Shown here: positions 14,851 to 21,994 of the stretch, piece by piece | Layout of the letters: each line of letters opens with the position of its first letter | Numbering within the stretch: the first letter of the stretch is position 1 | Made by a program: the position numbers and the translations under genes | Assembly: GCA_001817425.1 (NCBI GenBank) | Contig: MHII01000003.1 | Span: forward strand, 1-37,924 | Length of the DNA: 37,924 bases | Direction of reading: 5' to 3' | Origin: Candidatus Buchananbacteria bacterium RIFCSPHIGHO2_02_FULL_39_17 | GTDB taxonomy: Bacteria; Patescibacteriota; Patescibacteriia; Buchananbacterales; UBA6539 | Notes under the pieces: generated by a model | The model's input: the letters and a program-made list of their open reading frames with translations, nothing else | The model's database searches: none | Told to the model about the DNA's origin: nothing

Positions 14851-15783
14851 ATGAGTAGCCAAAGAAAAATTGAATTTGAAAATTTTAACTGGCTTGACTT
14901 AACTAATCCAAGCGATAACGAAGTTCAAGACCTTGGCCTGAAATATAAATTTCATCCTTTAGATATTACGGATTGCTTAAAGCCAAACCACCGGAGTAAA
15001 ATCGATGTTTACCCAAAATACGTTTTTGCCGTTTTTTTATTTCCAGTTTTCAACCGCCAAACGCGTGAAATTCTTCCGGCCGAAATAAATATTTTTATTA
15101 GTAGAAATTATCTAATCACCATTAATCGAGACGACCTACCGGTCTTTTCTGATTTTTTCAATCTTTTTACTTTCAGTTCTGATTTACGAAACAATTATAG
15201 CGACAAATCACCGGAAAAACTTTTATATGAATTATTAAACAAAATATTTTTATACTGTTTTCCGATGATTGACCACTTAAGTGCTGATTGCGACCGGATT
15301 GAAAAAGCGATTTTTTCCGGCCACGAAAAGCATATGGTTTCTGAAATTTTAATTATTCGCAGAAATATTACCGACTTTCGAAAAATCACGCAAGTGCATA
15401 AAAATGTTTTAAAAAAAGCAATCTCAACTTTTAAAAAAAGCCCGTACTTTGTCATGAAAAAAACTGATATCTATTTTGAAAGTTTAGTTGATTACACCAA
15501 GGAGATCTGGGATAATTTGGAAAATTTAAAAGAGCGGATTGAGGCCTTGCAGCAAAGCAATGAATCGCAGATTTCGTATAAACTTTCAGAGATTATGAAA
15601 ATTCTGACTATTATCTCGGTTATTACTTTTCCGGTTACTTTAATTGCCACAATTTTTGGGATGAATACGGTTGAAGCCATGCCGTTTATTAGCCAGCACA
15701 ACGGTTTCTGGTATGTCATTAGCTTAATGACAAGTATTGCCGTAATTATGCTTGCCATCTTTAAAAAGAAAGGCTGGCTGTAA
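14851..15783 (+). CDS. corA: CorA-family divalent cation (Mg2+) transporter
   Basis: CorA is a pentameric inner-membrane channel for Mg2+ and related cations. The 310-aa protein has the large N-terminal cytoplasmic domain (residues 1-240, with the long helix ESLVDYTKEIWDNLENLKERIEALQQ). Two C-terminal membrane helices follow, about 249-268 (MKILTIISVITFPVTLIATIF) and 284-304. The signature loop starts with GMN at about 270-272 (IFGMNTVEAMPF); the usual GMNF-x-x-MPE is shortened to GMNTVEAMPF. The tail is basic (KKKGWL), as in the family. It is monocistronic with an extended -10 promoter upstream and a hairpin with T-rich tail downstream. Confidence 0.93.
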   Translation: MSSQRKIEFENFNWLDLTNPSDNEVQDLGLKYKFHPLDITDCLKPNHRSKIDVYPKYVFAVFLFPVFNRQTREILPAEINIFISRNYLITINRDDLPVFSDFFNLFTFSSDLRNNYSDKSPEKLLYELLNKIFLYCFPMIDHLSADCDRIEKAIFSGHEKHMVSEILIIRRNITDFRKITQVHKNVLKKAISTFKKSPYFVMKKTDIYFESLVDYTKEIWDNLENLKERIEALQQSNESQISYKLSEIMKILTIISVITFPVTLIATIFGMNTVEAMPFISQHNGFWYVISLMTSIAVIMLAIFKKKGWL

Positions 15784-15836
15784 AATTAAATCAAAAGTCA
15801 AAAATCTGCGCCCGAGGCACATCCATCTTTGGCGGA

Positions 15837-15879
15837 AAAAATCAAAATTTTGGAATTCGCTGTTAGGCGAATTTTGTTT
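15837..15879 (+). terminator. 18-mer plus hairpin repeat, copy 2 (terminator-like)
   Basis: aaaaatcaaaattttgga is followed by AATTCGC-TGTTAG-GCGAATT and TTGTTT. The hairpin can terminate corA. The leading 18-mer is identical to that at 1839-1856, so this is also a dispersed repeat. Confidence 0.6.
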
Positions 15880-15904
15880 AATCGTTGAACTTACTCTGTT
15901 TAAT

Positions 15905-15933
15905 TTGACAAAAATTTAATTATATAATATAGT
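15905..15933 (+). promoter_or_regulatory. Sigma70 promoter of the three-gene cassette
   Basis: TTGACA (15905-15910), a 17-nt spacer and TATAGT (15928-15933). Confidence 0.85.
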
Positions 15934-15938
15934 GTAAA

Positions 15939-15952
15939 ATAATGTACATTAT
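15939..15952. promoter_or_regulatory. Palindromic operator candidate
   Basis: ATAATGTACATTAT is a perfect 14-nt palindrome starting 6 nt after the -10 box, over the predicted transcription start. This is the same placement as the palindrome at 9429-9442. Confidence 0.55.
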
Positions 15953-15970
15953 CAATCTAGGAGAACGAGA

Positions 15971-16303
15971 ATGGGTATGAAAGTAATTACAGACCCTTTT
16001 GATCAGGCGATCCTCAATTTCTTTAAGGAATTGATGAGAGCCAGTCTCATAGGCGGCAATTACTGCTTTGCGGCCGTGAATTTACACGGAATTATCCGCA
16101 GCGCCATGGTGCTGACACCGAAAAAGACCTTTCTTAAGGCATTAGAATTTTGGCCAGATAACCAGCCAATCTATATTTACTGGTTAGACTGGTCTGTTTG
16201 GGAAAATAAGACGGAACTGCCAACCGTCTTGAGAAGGGATATTGTCCTTGTCACGGATCAACTTTGTGAAGTTGACTCTGTGGCAATGATAGGATTAAAC
16301 TAA
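15971..16303 (+). CDS. Hypothetical protein, 110 aa (cassette gene 1)
   Basis: No family is recognised. The protein is soluble with a mixed alpha/beta composition and several aromatic residues (FWPDNQPIYIYWLDWSVWENK). There are no membrane segments; Cys occurs at two separated positions only. The start is ATG 15971 behind a CTAGGAG SD, with a second in-frame Met at codon 3. It leads a three-gene operon with its own sigma70 promoter, palindromic operator and terminator. Base composition is noticeably less A/T-rich than the surrounding housekeeping genes. Confidence 0.7.
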   Translation: MGMKVITDPFDQAILNFFKELMRASLIGGNYCFAAVNLHGIIRSAMVLTPKKTFLKALEFWPDNQPIYIYWLDWSVWENKTELPTVLRRDIVLVTDQLCEVDSVAMIGLN

Positions 16304-16328
16304 GAATCAAAAAGGAGGAGGATAAGAA

Positions 16329-16508
16329 ATGAATCAACAGAGACAAAATCCGAACCTGGGACACAAGCAAAACCCAATACCTGATACGGTTATTATCACG
16401 AAACCGCGCCAGCCGGAAATGCCCTTACAACCACGTGGCGGCGACGATGATGATCGGCTTCCGCTTTCATCATCTGCCAGAGCTGCTATTGGCGAAACAA
16501 GGGAGTAA
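16329..16508 (+). CDS. Small hypothetical protein, 59 aa (cassette gene 2; not in ORF track)
   Basis: ATG at 16329 follows AAAGGAGGAGG, one of the best SD sites in the window. The peptide starts MNQQRQNPNLGHKQNPIPD, continues through PRQPEMPLQPRGGDDDDRLPL and ends ARAAIGETRE. It is polar, rich in Pro, Gln and Asp, and predicted disordered. It lies 25 nt after gene 1 and its TAA is two bases before the ATG of gene 3, so the three are one transcription unit. The function is unknown. It is distinct from the antisense ORF 16334-16747, which I reject. Confidence 0.65.
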   Translation: MNQQRQNPNLGHKQNPIPDTVIITKPRQPEMPLQPRGGDDDDRLPLSSSARAAIGETRE

Positions 16509-16510
16509 CT

Positions 16511-16699
16511 ATGACCATGATCATCCAATGTTGTGTCTGCCAAAAAATTAAGGTGGGAGATCAATGGATCCTTGCCCAGCACACGGATAAGACCAGCCAC
16601 GGATATTGCCCGGAATGTGCGGCAAAGACATTGGCGAAAATCTACGAAACGGAAGTAGCCAGAAAAAAAGCAATAACAACGTCCACGACTACTCCTTAG
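16511..16699 (+). CDS. Small zinc-ribbon-like protein, 62 aa (cassette gene 3)
   Basis: The sequence CCVCQKIKVGDQWI..HGYCPECAAK matches a short Cys4 zinc-binding motif (CxxCxK(I)..W..SHGxCPEC) often attached to bacterial sensor kinases and response regulators. Here it is free-standing. The rest is a Lys/Thr tail (KKAITTSTTTP). It begins 2 nt after gene 2, probably by translational re-initiation. It ends 17 nt before a strong terminator. The zinc binding is inferred from the cysteine pattern and the biological role is unknown. Confidence 0.7.
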   Translation: MTMIIQCCVCQKIKVGDQWILAQHTDKTSHGYCPECAAKTLAKIYETEVARKKAITTSTTTP

Positions 16700-16716
16700 A
16701 GCCCCCCCCATACACA

Positions 16717-16754
16717 GCCCTGCGAGCACCACCAGCTTGCAGGGCACTTTTTTT
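16717..16754 (+). terminator. Strong rho-independent terminator
   Basis: GCCCTGCGAGC-ACCACCA-GCTTGCAGGGC (11-bp stem with one G-U) then ACTTTTTTT ends the three-gene cassette. Confidence 0.95.
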
Positions 16755-16767
16755 ATTTAAAATAAAT

Positions 16768-16823
16768 CCCCTCACCCCTACCCTCTCCCCCTTATTAAGG
16801 GGAGAGGGATAAAGGGAGAGGGG
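16768..16823. repeat. CCCCTCACCC..GGGGAGAGGG dispersed repeat, copy 1
   Basis: A purine/pyrimidine-skewed inverted repeat (ccctctccccctt-att-aaggggagaggg) is preceded by cccctcacccc. The second copy is at 36524-36568. Confidence 0.8.
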
Positions 16824-16843
16824 TTCTTGATTAACTTGACTTG

Positions 16844-16957
16844 CCCCGCACCAAACTTAAATTAAAAATAAATTATTTAAAATTATCAACCGAAGGCGAT
16901 ATCCGCGCCAGATTTCACAACAATAGTTAAAAGTTAGTTCACGAGTTTGGTGCGGGG
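16844..16957. mobile_element. 114-bp inverted-repeat element, copy A
   Basis: Perfect 14-nt terminal inverted repeats CCCCGCACCAAACT / AGTTTGGTGCGGGG flank an AT-rich interior. Exactly in the middle (offset 46) lies CCGAAGGCGATATCCGCGCC. Copy B (26320-26434) has the same length, the same central motif and different but self-complementary arms. The right arm overlaps the 3' end of the glycosyltransferase gene and encodes its last residues. It has no ORF, so it would be a MITE-like or structured-RNA element. Confidence 0.65.
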
Positions 16958-18076
16958 TTTACTAATTCGTTTATAAACAAAATCGGCTAAGGCTTCAGCG
17001 GATTTTGGCCGGCCTAAACTTTTAGCCGCTTTTTTCATTTTCTGAATCTTTGTTGGGTTTATTATCAACTGATTAACGGATTTAACAATTTCCGAAAAAT
17101 TATTAACTTTAATTCCAGCGCCTTTTCTCACCAAGAAATTAACATTATCTTCCTCCTGCCCGGGGATTACTTTATTAATTATCATTGGCAGTCCCAAAGC
17201 TAAACATTCAGAAACCGTCAAACCGCCGGCTTTGGAAAAAATCAAATCAGAAACCGCCATTAATTCGTGCATGTTGTCAATAAAACCAAAAATTTTTACC
17301 TGATGATTTTTACTAAAATCTGAATTGTCTAATGACTCTTTTAAATCAACGTCACGACCGGCCACGACTAAAAATTGAATCTTGTCACCGTTTTTTTTCT
17401 TAACGCCGGAGATAATTGTTTTTAGGACGGAAAAATTAAATTGGCCGCCGACAATTAAGAGGGTAAACAAGTTTGGATTTAAACCGAACTTTTGCTGCAG
17501 GATTTTTTTATCAAAATTTTGGGCAAATTTTGGCTCAATCGGAATACCGGTCACCGCCATTTGACCTAGCTTAACGCCATAACCGCCCAAGCATCTGGCC
17601 ACATCTTGGGTAGCGCAGAAATAGTAGTTAACCTCGGGATCAACCCAAAAACTATGGCAGCCAAAATCCGTCACCACCATTGACGAAGTGATATCAATAA
17701 CATCTTTGGCTTTGGAATAAGAAACTAAAATCATGGGCAAGGGATGGGTGGCAATAATAAAATCCGGCTGAAATTTTCTGATGAAAGGAATAAACCGGCG
17801 CGAAATGGCCAAACGTGACAAATAGCTTGGCAACTTCTGATTTTCTTTATTATTAAACTGGCGATACAAAAACCCCCAGATTTCTGGTTTTTTCGACGAA
17901 ATATAATTATAGCCGTCAACAAATACTTTTTTATATAAAGGGTTAGCAAAATCAATAATATTGACGTTTTTAACTTCAACCGCTGGATATTTTTCCCGCC
18001 ATGCTTGCTCAACGGCTTGAGCGGCCTTGACATGGCCCATACCGCCAGTGGCGTAGACAATCAAAACTTTTTTCAT
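16934..18076 (-). CDS. UgtP/MGDG synthase-like glycosyltransferase (GT28)
   Basis: This 380-aa enzyme of the MurG/MGDG-synthase fold (GT28) probably moves a sugar from a nucleotide-sugar to diacylglycerol or a related lipid at the membrane. Evidence is the N-terminal KVLIVYATGGMGHVKAAQAVEQAW, typical of MGDG synthase/UgtP; DFIIATHPLPMI; VTDFGCHSFWVDPEVNYYFCATQDVA; VTGIPIEPKF; LLIVGGQF; and the donor-binding SDLIFSKAGGLTVSECLALGLPMI. Length is normal. The last ~8 residues (PRTKLVN) come from an inverted-repeat element, so the native C-terminus was probably replaced. No SD is seen. Confidence 0.9.
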   Translation of the reverse strand: MKKVLIVYATGGMGHVKAAQAVEQAWREKYPAVEVKNVNIIDFANPLYKKVFVDGYNYISSKKPEIWGFLYRQFNNKENQKLPSYLSRLAISRRFIPFIRKFQPDFIIATHPLPMILVSYSKAKDVIDITSSMVVTDFGCHSFWVDPEVNYYFCATQDVARCLGGYGVKLGQMAVTGIPIEPKFAQNFDKKILQQKFGLNPNLFTLLIVGGQFNFSVLKTIISGVKKKNGDKIQFLVVAGRDVDLKESLDNSDFSKNHQVKIFGFIDNMHELMAVSDLIFSKAGGLTVSECLALGLPMIINKVIPGQEEDNVNFLVRKGAGIKVNNFSEIVKSVNQLIINPTKIQKMKKAAKSLGRPKSAEALADFVYKRISKPRTKLVN

Positions 18077-18104
18077 ATTATTTTTTCCACGAATTTACAA
18101 ATCA

Positions 18105-18207
18105 ACCCGCCCAAATTTTCTAAAGACATAATATTAAGTGTTTAGTCCAAAACTAGATAAACTAATATTGATTAACAAATTTTCTAATTCAAAAAATTTA
18201 GGCGGGT
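18105..18207. repeat. Inverted-repeat element, possible relative C
   Basis: acccgcccaaattt and aaatttaggcgggt pair with one wobble and enclose about 75 nt. The GC-rich outer ends and ~100-nt size resemble copies A and B, but the central CCGAAGGCG motif is absent, so membership is uncertain. Confidence 0.45.
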
Positions 18208-18214
18208 CAGCCAC

Positions 18215-18257
18215 AAATCTACAAATATTTATAAATTTGTAAAAAATTTGTAGATTT
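18215..18257. repeat. Word palindrome aaatctacaaat/atttgtagattt
   Basis: Perfect 12-nt arms with a 19-nt AT loop lie just downstream of cysS. It may act as a weak terminator-like hairpin but has no clear T-run. Confidence 0.6.
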
Positions 18258-18272
18258 TGGGGATTATAAATC

Positions 18273-19652
18273 TTATTTCTTGACTTTAATAATAAATCCC
18301 TCTTTTGTATCATCAATAAAATAACCACTAGCTTCAATTTTTTTTCTAACTTCATCCGCTTTCCGCCACTCTCTTCGGTTTCTTAAATTTAATCTTTCTT
18401 GCGCCAATTTAATAATTTCCGAAGGAATCTTTGGTTTTTTTACTTTTACTAAATTCAAACCTAAAACTGAATCAAATTTCAAAAGCGTTTGTTTTCTAGC
18501 GGCTGACGGCATAGTGTCGTCTTTAATCAAATCCCAGACAACGGCTAAAGCCTTAGGCAGATTTAAATCATCATTAATGGCTTTCAAAAAATCCGCTTCA
18601 TATTGGGCACAGCCGATTTTCGGCTGATCATATTCCGCCATAACCTCATAAAGATTATTCAAAGCATTCTGGGCGGCCTGCAAAGCATCCCAAGAAAATA
18701 TTAACTTCTGCCGATAATGGGTTTGCAAACATAAATAACGATAAGCCAAAGGATTAAATCTTTTATCAATGGCCGTCTGCAGAGTAATAAAATTGCCTTC
18801 GGACTTTCCCATCCGGCCAGAATCAACTATTAAAAATTCGTCGTGAAGCCAAAACTTCACTGTTTCCTTGCCAGTCAGACCCCAATTCTGGGCCCGCTCA
18901 TTAGTGTGATGGATCGAAACATGGTCAATACCGCCACAATGAATATCAAATTCTTTGCCTAATTTGGCAATACTCATCGCTGAGCATTCAAGATGCCAGC
19001 CGGGAAAACCTTTGCCCCATGGGCTTGGCCACTCCATTTGGCGCTTTTTGTCTTGAGGCGAAAACTTCCATAAGGCAAAATCAAATGGATTTTTCTTTTC
19101 GGCGTTAACCTCAACTCGCGCGCCGGCTTTTTGACCGCTTAAATTCAGCCCGGCCAGCTGCGCATAGTCCGGAAATTTTTTGGCGTTGAAATAAACACCA
19201 TCGCTAGTTTGATAAGTCAAACCTTTTTTTTCTAAAACTTTAATAAAATCAATCTGCTCTTTGATATAATCAGTGGCTTTGCACCAGACTTTCGGCGCTA
19301 AAATATTTAAATCTTTTAAATTATTTTTAAATTCTTTGGTGTAAAATTCAGCAATTTCCCAAACTGATTTTTTTTCGCGTCTTGCGCCTTTTTCCATTTT
19401 ATCTTCGCCGCTATCGGCATCTGAAGTCAGATGGCCGACATCCGTGATATTCATTACGTGTTTGACTAAATAGCCATTATAAAGCAATGCTCGCTTTAAA
19501 ATATCTTCAAAAATATAAGTCCGCAGATTACCAAGGTGGGCGTAATTATAAACCGTTGGTCCGCAGGCATATAAACTAACGGTTTTGTCTTTTAAGGGCT
19601 TAAACTGTTCCTTTTTGCGTGTCAGGGTATTATATAAAAAAAGTTTTTCCAT
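18273..19652 (-). CDS. cysS: Cysteinyl-tRNA synthetase
   Basis: CysS charges tRNA-Cys with cysteine. This 459-aa class I synthetase has [25 protein letters not shown] (HIGH box as HLGN), a zinc-ligand [15 protein letters not shown], the [16 protein letters not shown] block and the KMSKS loop as [13 protein letters not shown]. The DALR-like helical C-terminus is complete, ending with the family tail [31 protein letters not shown]. It starts at ATG 19652 with no SD. It is flanked downstream by palindrome-rich DNA and upstream by a terminator of the next gene, so it is probably monocistronic. Confidence 0.98.
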   Translation of the reverse strand: MEKLFLYNTLTRKKEQFKPLKDKTVSLYACGPTVYNYAHLGNLRTYIFEDILKRALLYNGYLVKHVMNITDVGHLTSDADSGEDKMEKGARREKKSVWEIAEFYTKEFKNNLKDLNILAPKVWCKATDYIKEQIDFIKVLEKKGLTYQTSDGVYFNAKKFPDYAQLAGLNLSGQKAGARVEVNAEKKNPFDFALWKFSPQDKKRQMEWPSPWGKGFPGWHLECSAMSIAKLGKEFDIHCGGIDHVSIHHTNERAQNWGLTGKETVKFWLHDEFLIVDSGRMGKSEGNFITLQTAIDKRFNPLAYRYLCLQTHYRQKLIFSWDALQAAQNALNNLYEVMAEYDQPKIGCAQYEADFLKAINDDLNLPKALAVVWDLIKDDTMPSAARKQTLLKFDSVLGLNLVKVKKPKIPSEIIKLAQERLNLRNRREWRKADEVRKKIEASGYFIDDTKEGFIIKVKK

Positions 19653-19688
19653 AAATAAATTTTAACGGTTTTCTGAATTTTAAGCAAG

Positions 19689-19716
19689 AAAAAAAGCGAC
19701 CCTGTTTTGAGCCGCT
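19689..19716 (-). terminator. Terminator of the phosphatidyltransferase gene
   Basis: On the minus strand GCGGCTC-loop-GGGTCGC (two G-U pairs) is followed by seven T, starting 2 nt after the stop codon. Confidence 0.85.
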
Positions 19717-19717
19717 A

Positions 19718-20362
19718 CTATTTCCCGGCCAAAAAATGGCGGTGGAAATTCTGCATTATACTTGCCATACCGACAAAAAACCCGCCCCAACCCAAATGAT
19801 CCGCCCAAATCTGCCAATCCGGCCAAATGGCAATAATAATCGCTAGGCTGTAACAAGCAGAACACAATTTTCCAGCGGTATTTTCCGGCACCACGGTTTT
19901 ACTGGAGCGAAAAAATTTGACAAAAGCCAGAAATAAAATTACAGACATGCCAAAAAGCGACAAACCAACCAGCCATGGATCGTAAGACCAAAATTCAATC
20001 ACGCCCAATGGCATGACTAATGTCTTATCCGCGATTTTGTCCAAAAGCGAACCAAGGGCTGAAGTCTGATTTAAAGTCCGAGCGATGACCCCATCAATTA
20101 AATCCGTCAGAATCATAACTATTAGGATTATCGCTAAAACTTCATTACCGCGGTAATCAACCAAAATTACCCAAGGGAAGATGGCTAAAGCCACGATTAA
20201 ACGGCTACCGGTCAGTTTATTAGCGGAAAGCCAAGCAGGCCAACGATTTTTGATTAAAGTGATTAAAATCTTTTCTTTTATTTCTAGAATTCGATCAATT
20301 AAATTCTCAAAAATTCCGGCTAATTTTTCTATCCAAACAATACTTCGAATCAGCGCTGTCAT
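19718..20362 (-). CDS. CDP-alcohol phosphatidyltransferase
   Basis: This integral membrane enzyme exchanges CMP of a CDP-alcohol (such as CDP-diacylglycerol) for another alcohol, as in phosphatidylglycerophosphate synthesis. The catalytic signature DG(x)2AR(x)8G(x)3D(x)3D is complete in DLIDGVIARTLNQTSALGSLLDKIADKT. About five hydrophobic segments surround it. The track starts at 20413, but ATG 20362 has GGAGG 8 nt upstream and is the better start (214 aa). Unlike its neighbours it has a strong SD, its own promoter and terminator. A PgsA-type role is likely, but the acceptor alcohol cannot be read from the sequence. Confidence 0.9.
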   Translation of the reverse strand: MTALIRSIVWIEKLAGIFENLIDRILEIKEKILITLIKNRWPAWLSANKLTGSRLIVALAIFPWVILVDYRGNEVLAIILIVMILTDLIDGVIARTLNQTSALGSLLDKIADKTLVMPLGVIEFWSYDPWLVGLSLFGMSVILFLAFVKFFRSSKTVVPENTAGKLCSACYSLAIIIAIWPDWQIWADHLGWGGFFVGMASIMQNFHRHFLAGK

Positions 20363-20403
20363 GTTCCCACCCTCCGGTTTTATGATTTCAATGTGCCAGA
20401 AAA

Positions 20404-20432
20404 ATCTTAACAAATTTTATTTAAAAAGGCAA
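20404..20432 (-). promoter_or_regulatory. Promoter of the phosphatidyltransferase gene
   Basis: TTGCCT (20427-20432), a 17-nt spacer and TAAGAT (20404-20409). A perfect palindrome ATTCGTACGAAT at 20478-20489 lies 45 nt upstream and could be a regulator site. Confidence 0.7.
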
Positions 20433-20601
20433 GAAAACAAAAAACAAAAATTATATTCTTGCTTTTGCTATTCTACCATTCGTACGAATAAAGGATATAT
20501 TTAAATAAAGTTTCAAAATCCAAATTTCAAATATCAAATAAATTTTAAAAGCTAAATATCAAAAATAATATATAAATTATTTCTTATTTTTTACCTTATT
20601 A

Positions 20602-21909
20602 TTAACGCTTCCAGGATTCGTCTTGGCGCACCAATAAATCAGCGGCAAGATCCGGTTCAGCCATAATTTCTTTAACCGCACGCTCCATCCGCATCCCTTG
20701 CGAACCTTTGATCAAAATCAAATCGCCCTCATTAATTCGGTCTTGTAAAAATTTGCCCGCCTCAACACTATTTTTAAAATGAAAACAATCCGCTTTAGCA
20801 AATCCCTTGGCCACCGCGCCCCGAGTAATATCACGCGACATCTCCCCAACCGTAATTAAAAAATTAACACCGTATTCAACTATTGCCTCGCCTATTTCCT
20901 GATGAGCCAGTTCAGTATAACTGCCTAGCTCCAGCATATCGCCTAAAACAGCATACTTTTTACCACTCTTTGGCAAATTAATTTGATTTAATTGATATAA
21001 GGCTTTTTTGACAGCCAAGGGCGACGAATTATAAGTGTCATCAATCAGCAAAGTATTTTTAATACCTTTGATTAAACGCATTCGCCCGGCCGGCGGTTGA
21101 AATTTTTTTAAATTCTTGGCGATTGTTTCTAAACTTAAGTTAAAAATCGCTCCCACAACAATAGCAACTAAAGCCGGATAAATCAAATGTTGACCTAAAA
21201 CTTTAGGCAAAAAAATATCTTGGGTTTTACCTTGATCATTAACCTTAAAACTAATGCCTTCAAGCCGAGTGATATCTTGAAAATTAAGATTATGGCTAAT
21301 ATTAATCTCGCTTGCCGCAAAATCCGCTTTATTTTGTAAACCAAAACTTAAAATCTTAGCCTTGGTTTTTTCTTTCATGGCCCAGACCAATTCATCATCG
21401 TAGTTTAAAACCGCCGTGCCTTGGACTGACAAAAATTTGATTAATTTACTTTTTTCTTCAGCGATATTCTCCGCCGTTTTAAAAAATTCTAAATGAACCG
21501 GGGCAATCGCCGTGACCACGCCAATATCAACCGGCACAAAATTAATCAGATACTGGATATCGCCCGGATGATCAGCCGCCATTTCCAAAATTAAAATTTT
21601 TGGATAATTCTTATCAAAATGAATTAATAAACTTAAGGCTCGGATAAAAACCGCTAACCAACGAATGATTGACTTGCCGCCTGACTCTAAACCAATGATG
21701 GTGAGCGGAATCCCAATCTCATTATTATAATTTTTAAAACTTTTTCTGGTATTAAAATTATAAGCCAACACCGAATAGATGGCTTCAACCGTTGAAGTCT
21801 TACCGACGCTACCGGTCACGGCAATGACTTTAGGCTGGTATTTAGCTAAAATGGCTTTAGTAAAAAACCGTAATTTTAACTCAAGAATTTTTTTAAATAA
21901 ATTTTTCAT
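20602..21909 (-). CDS. murF: UDP-N-acetylmuramoyl-tripeptide--D-Ala-D-Ala ligase-like MurF
   Basis: MurF adds D-Ala-D-Ala to the UDP-MurNAc-tripeptide in the cytoplasm. The 435-aa protein has the Mur-ligase P-loop VIAVTGSVGKTSTVEAIYSVL, the substrate motif KSFKNYNNEIGIPLTIIGLES, the EMAADHPGDIQYLINFVPVDIGVVTAIAPVHLEFF core with its metal-binding His, and the C-terminal domain (KKYAVLGDMLELGSYTELAHQEIG, GDLILIKGSQGMRMERAV). The N-terminal UDP-binding domain is shortened: the P-loop comes at about residue 32 rather than ~110. An internal hydrophobic stretch (IIRWLAVFIRALSLLIHF) is unusual for MurF. It lies downstream of ftsI in the dcw cluster. Confidence 0.9.
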   Translation of the reverse strand: MKNLFKKILELKLRFFTKAILAKYQPKVIAVTGSVGKTSTVEAIYSVLAYNFNTRKSFKNYNNEIGIPLTIIGLESGGKSIIRWLAVFIRALSLLIHFDKNYPKILILEMAADHPGDIQYLINFVPVDIGVVTAIAPVHLEFFKTAENIAEEKSKLIKFLSVQGTAVLNYDDELVWAMKEKTKAKILSFGLQNKADFAASEINISHNLNFQDITRLEGISFKVNDQGKTQDIFLPKVLGQHLIYPALVAIVVGAIFNLSLETIAKNLKKFQPPAGRMRLIKGIKNTLLIDDTYNSSPLAVKKALYQLNQINLPKSGKKYAVLGDMLELGSYTELAHQEIGEAIVEYGVNFLITVGEMSRDITRGAVAKGFAKADCFHFKNSVEAGKFLQDRINEGDLILIKGSQGMRMERAVKEIMAEPDLAADLLVRQDESWKR

Positions 21910-21914
21910 TTTTT

Positions 21915-21942
21915 AGGTTCTAGGTTTTAGGTTCTAGGTTTT
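21915..21942. repeat. Tandem word repeat aggttctaggtttt x2
   Basis: Two perfect 14-nt copies lie in the murF-ftsI gap, followed by partly inverted ctaaaacctatacctaac. Confidence 0.8.
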
Positions 21943-21994
21943 AGAAGGTCAAATAAATCTCTAAAACCTATACCTAACATCTAAATTACTGCCT

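Noticed and set aside
16334-16747. 137-aa minus-strand ORF
   Set aside because: It is antisense to the three-gene cassette and its terminator, Cys/Gly/Ser-rich low-complexity translation with no start signals.
16844-16957. Integron attC site
   Set aside because: The arms lack the RYYYAAC/GTTRRRY core boxes in the right order and no integrase is nearby.
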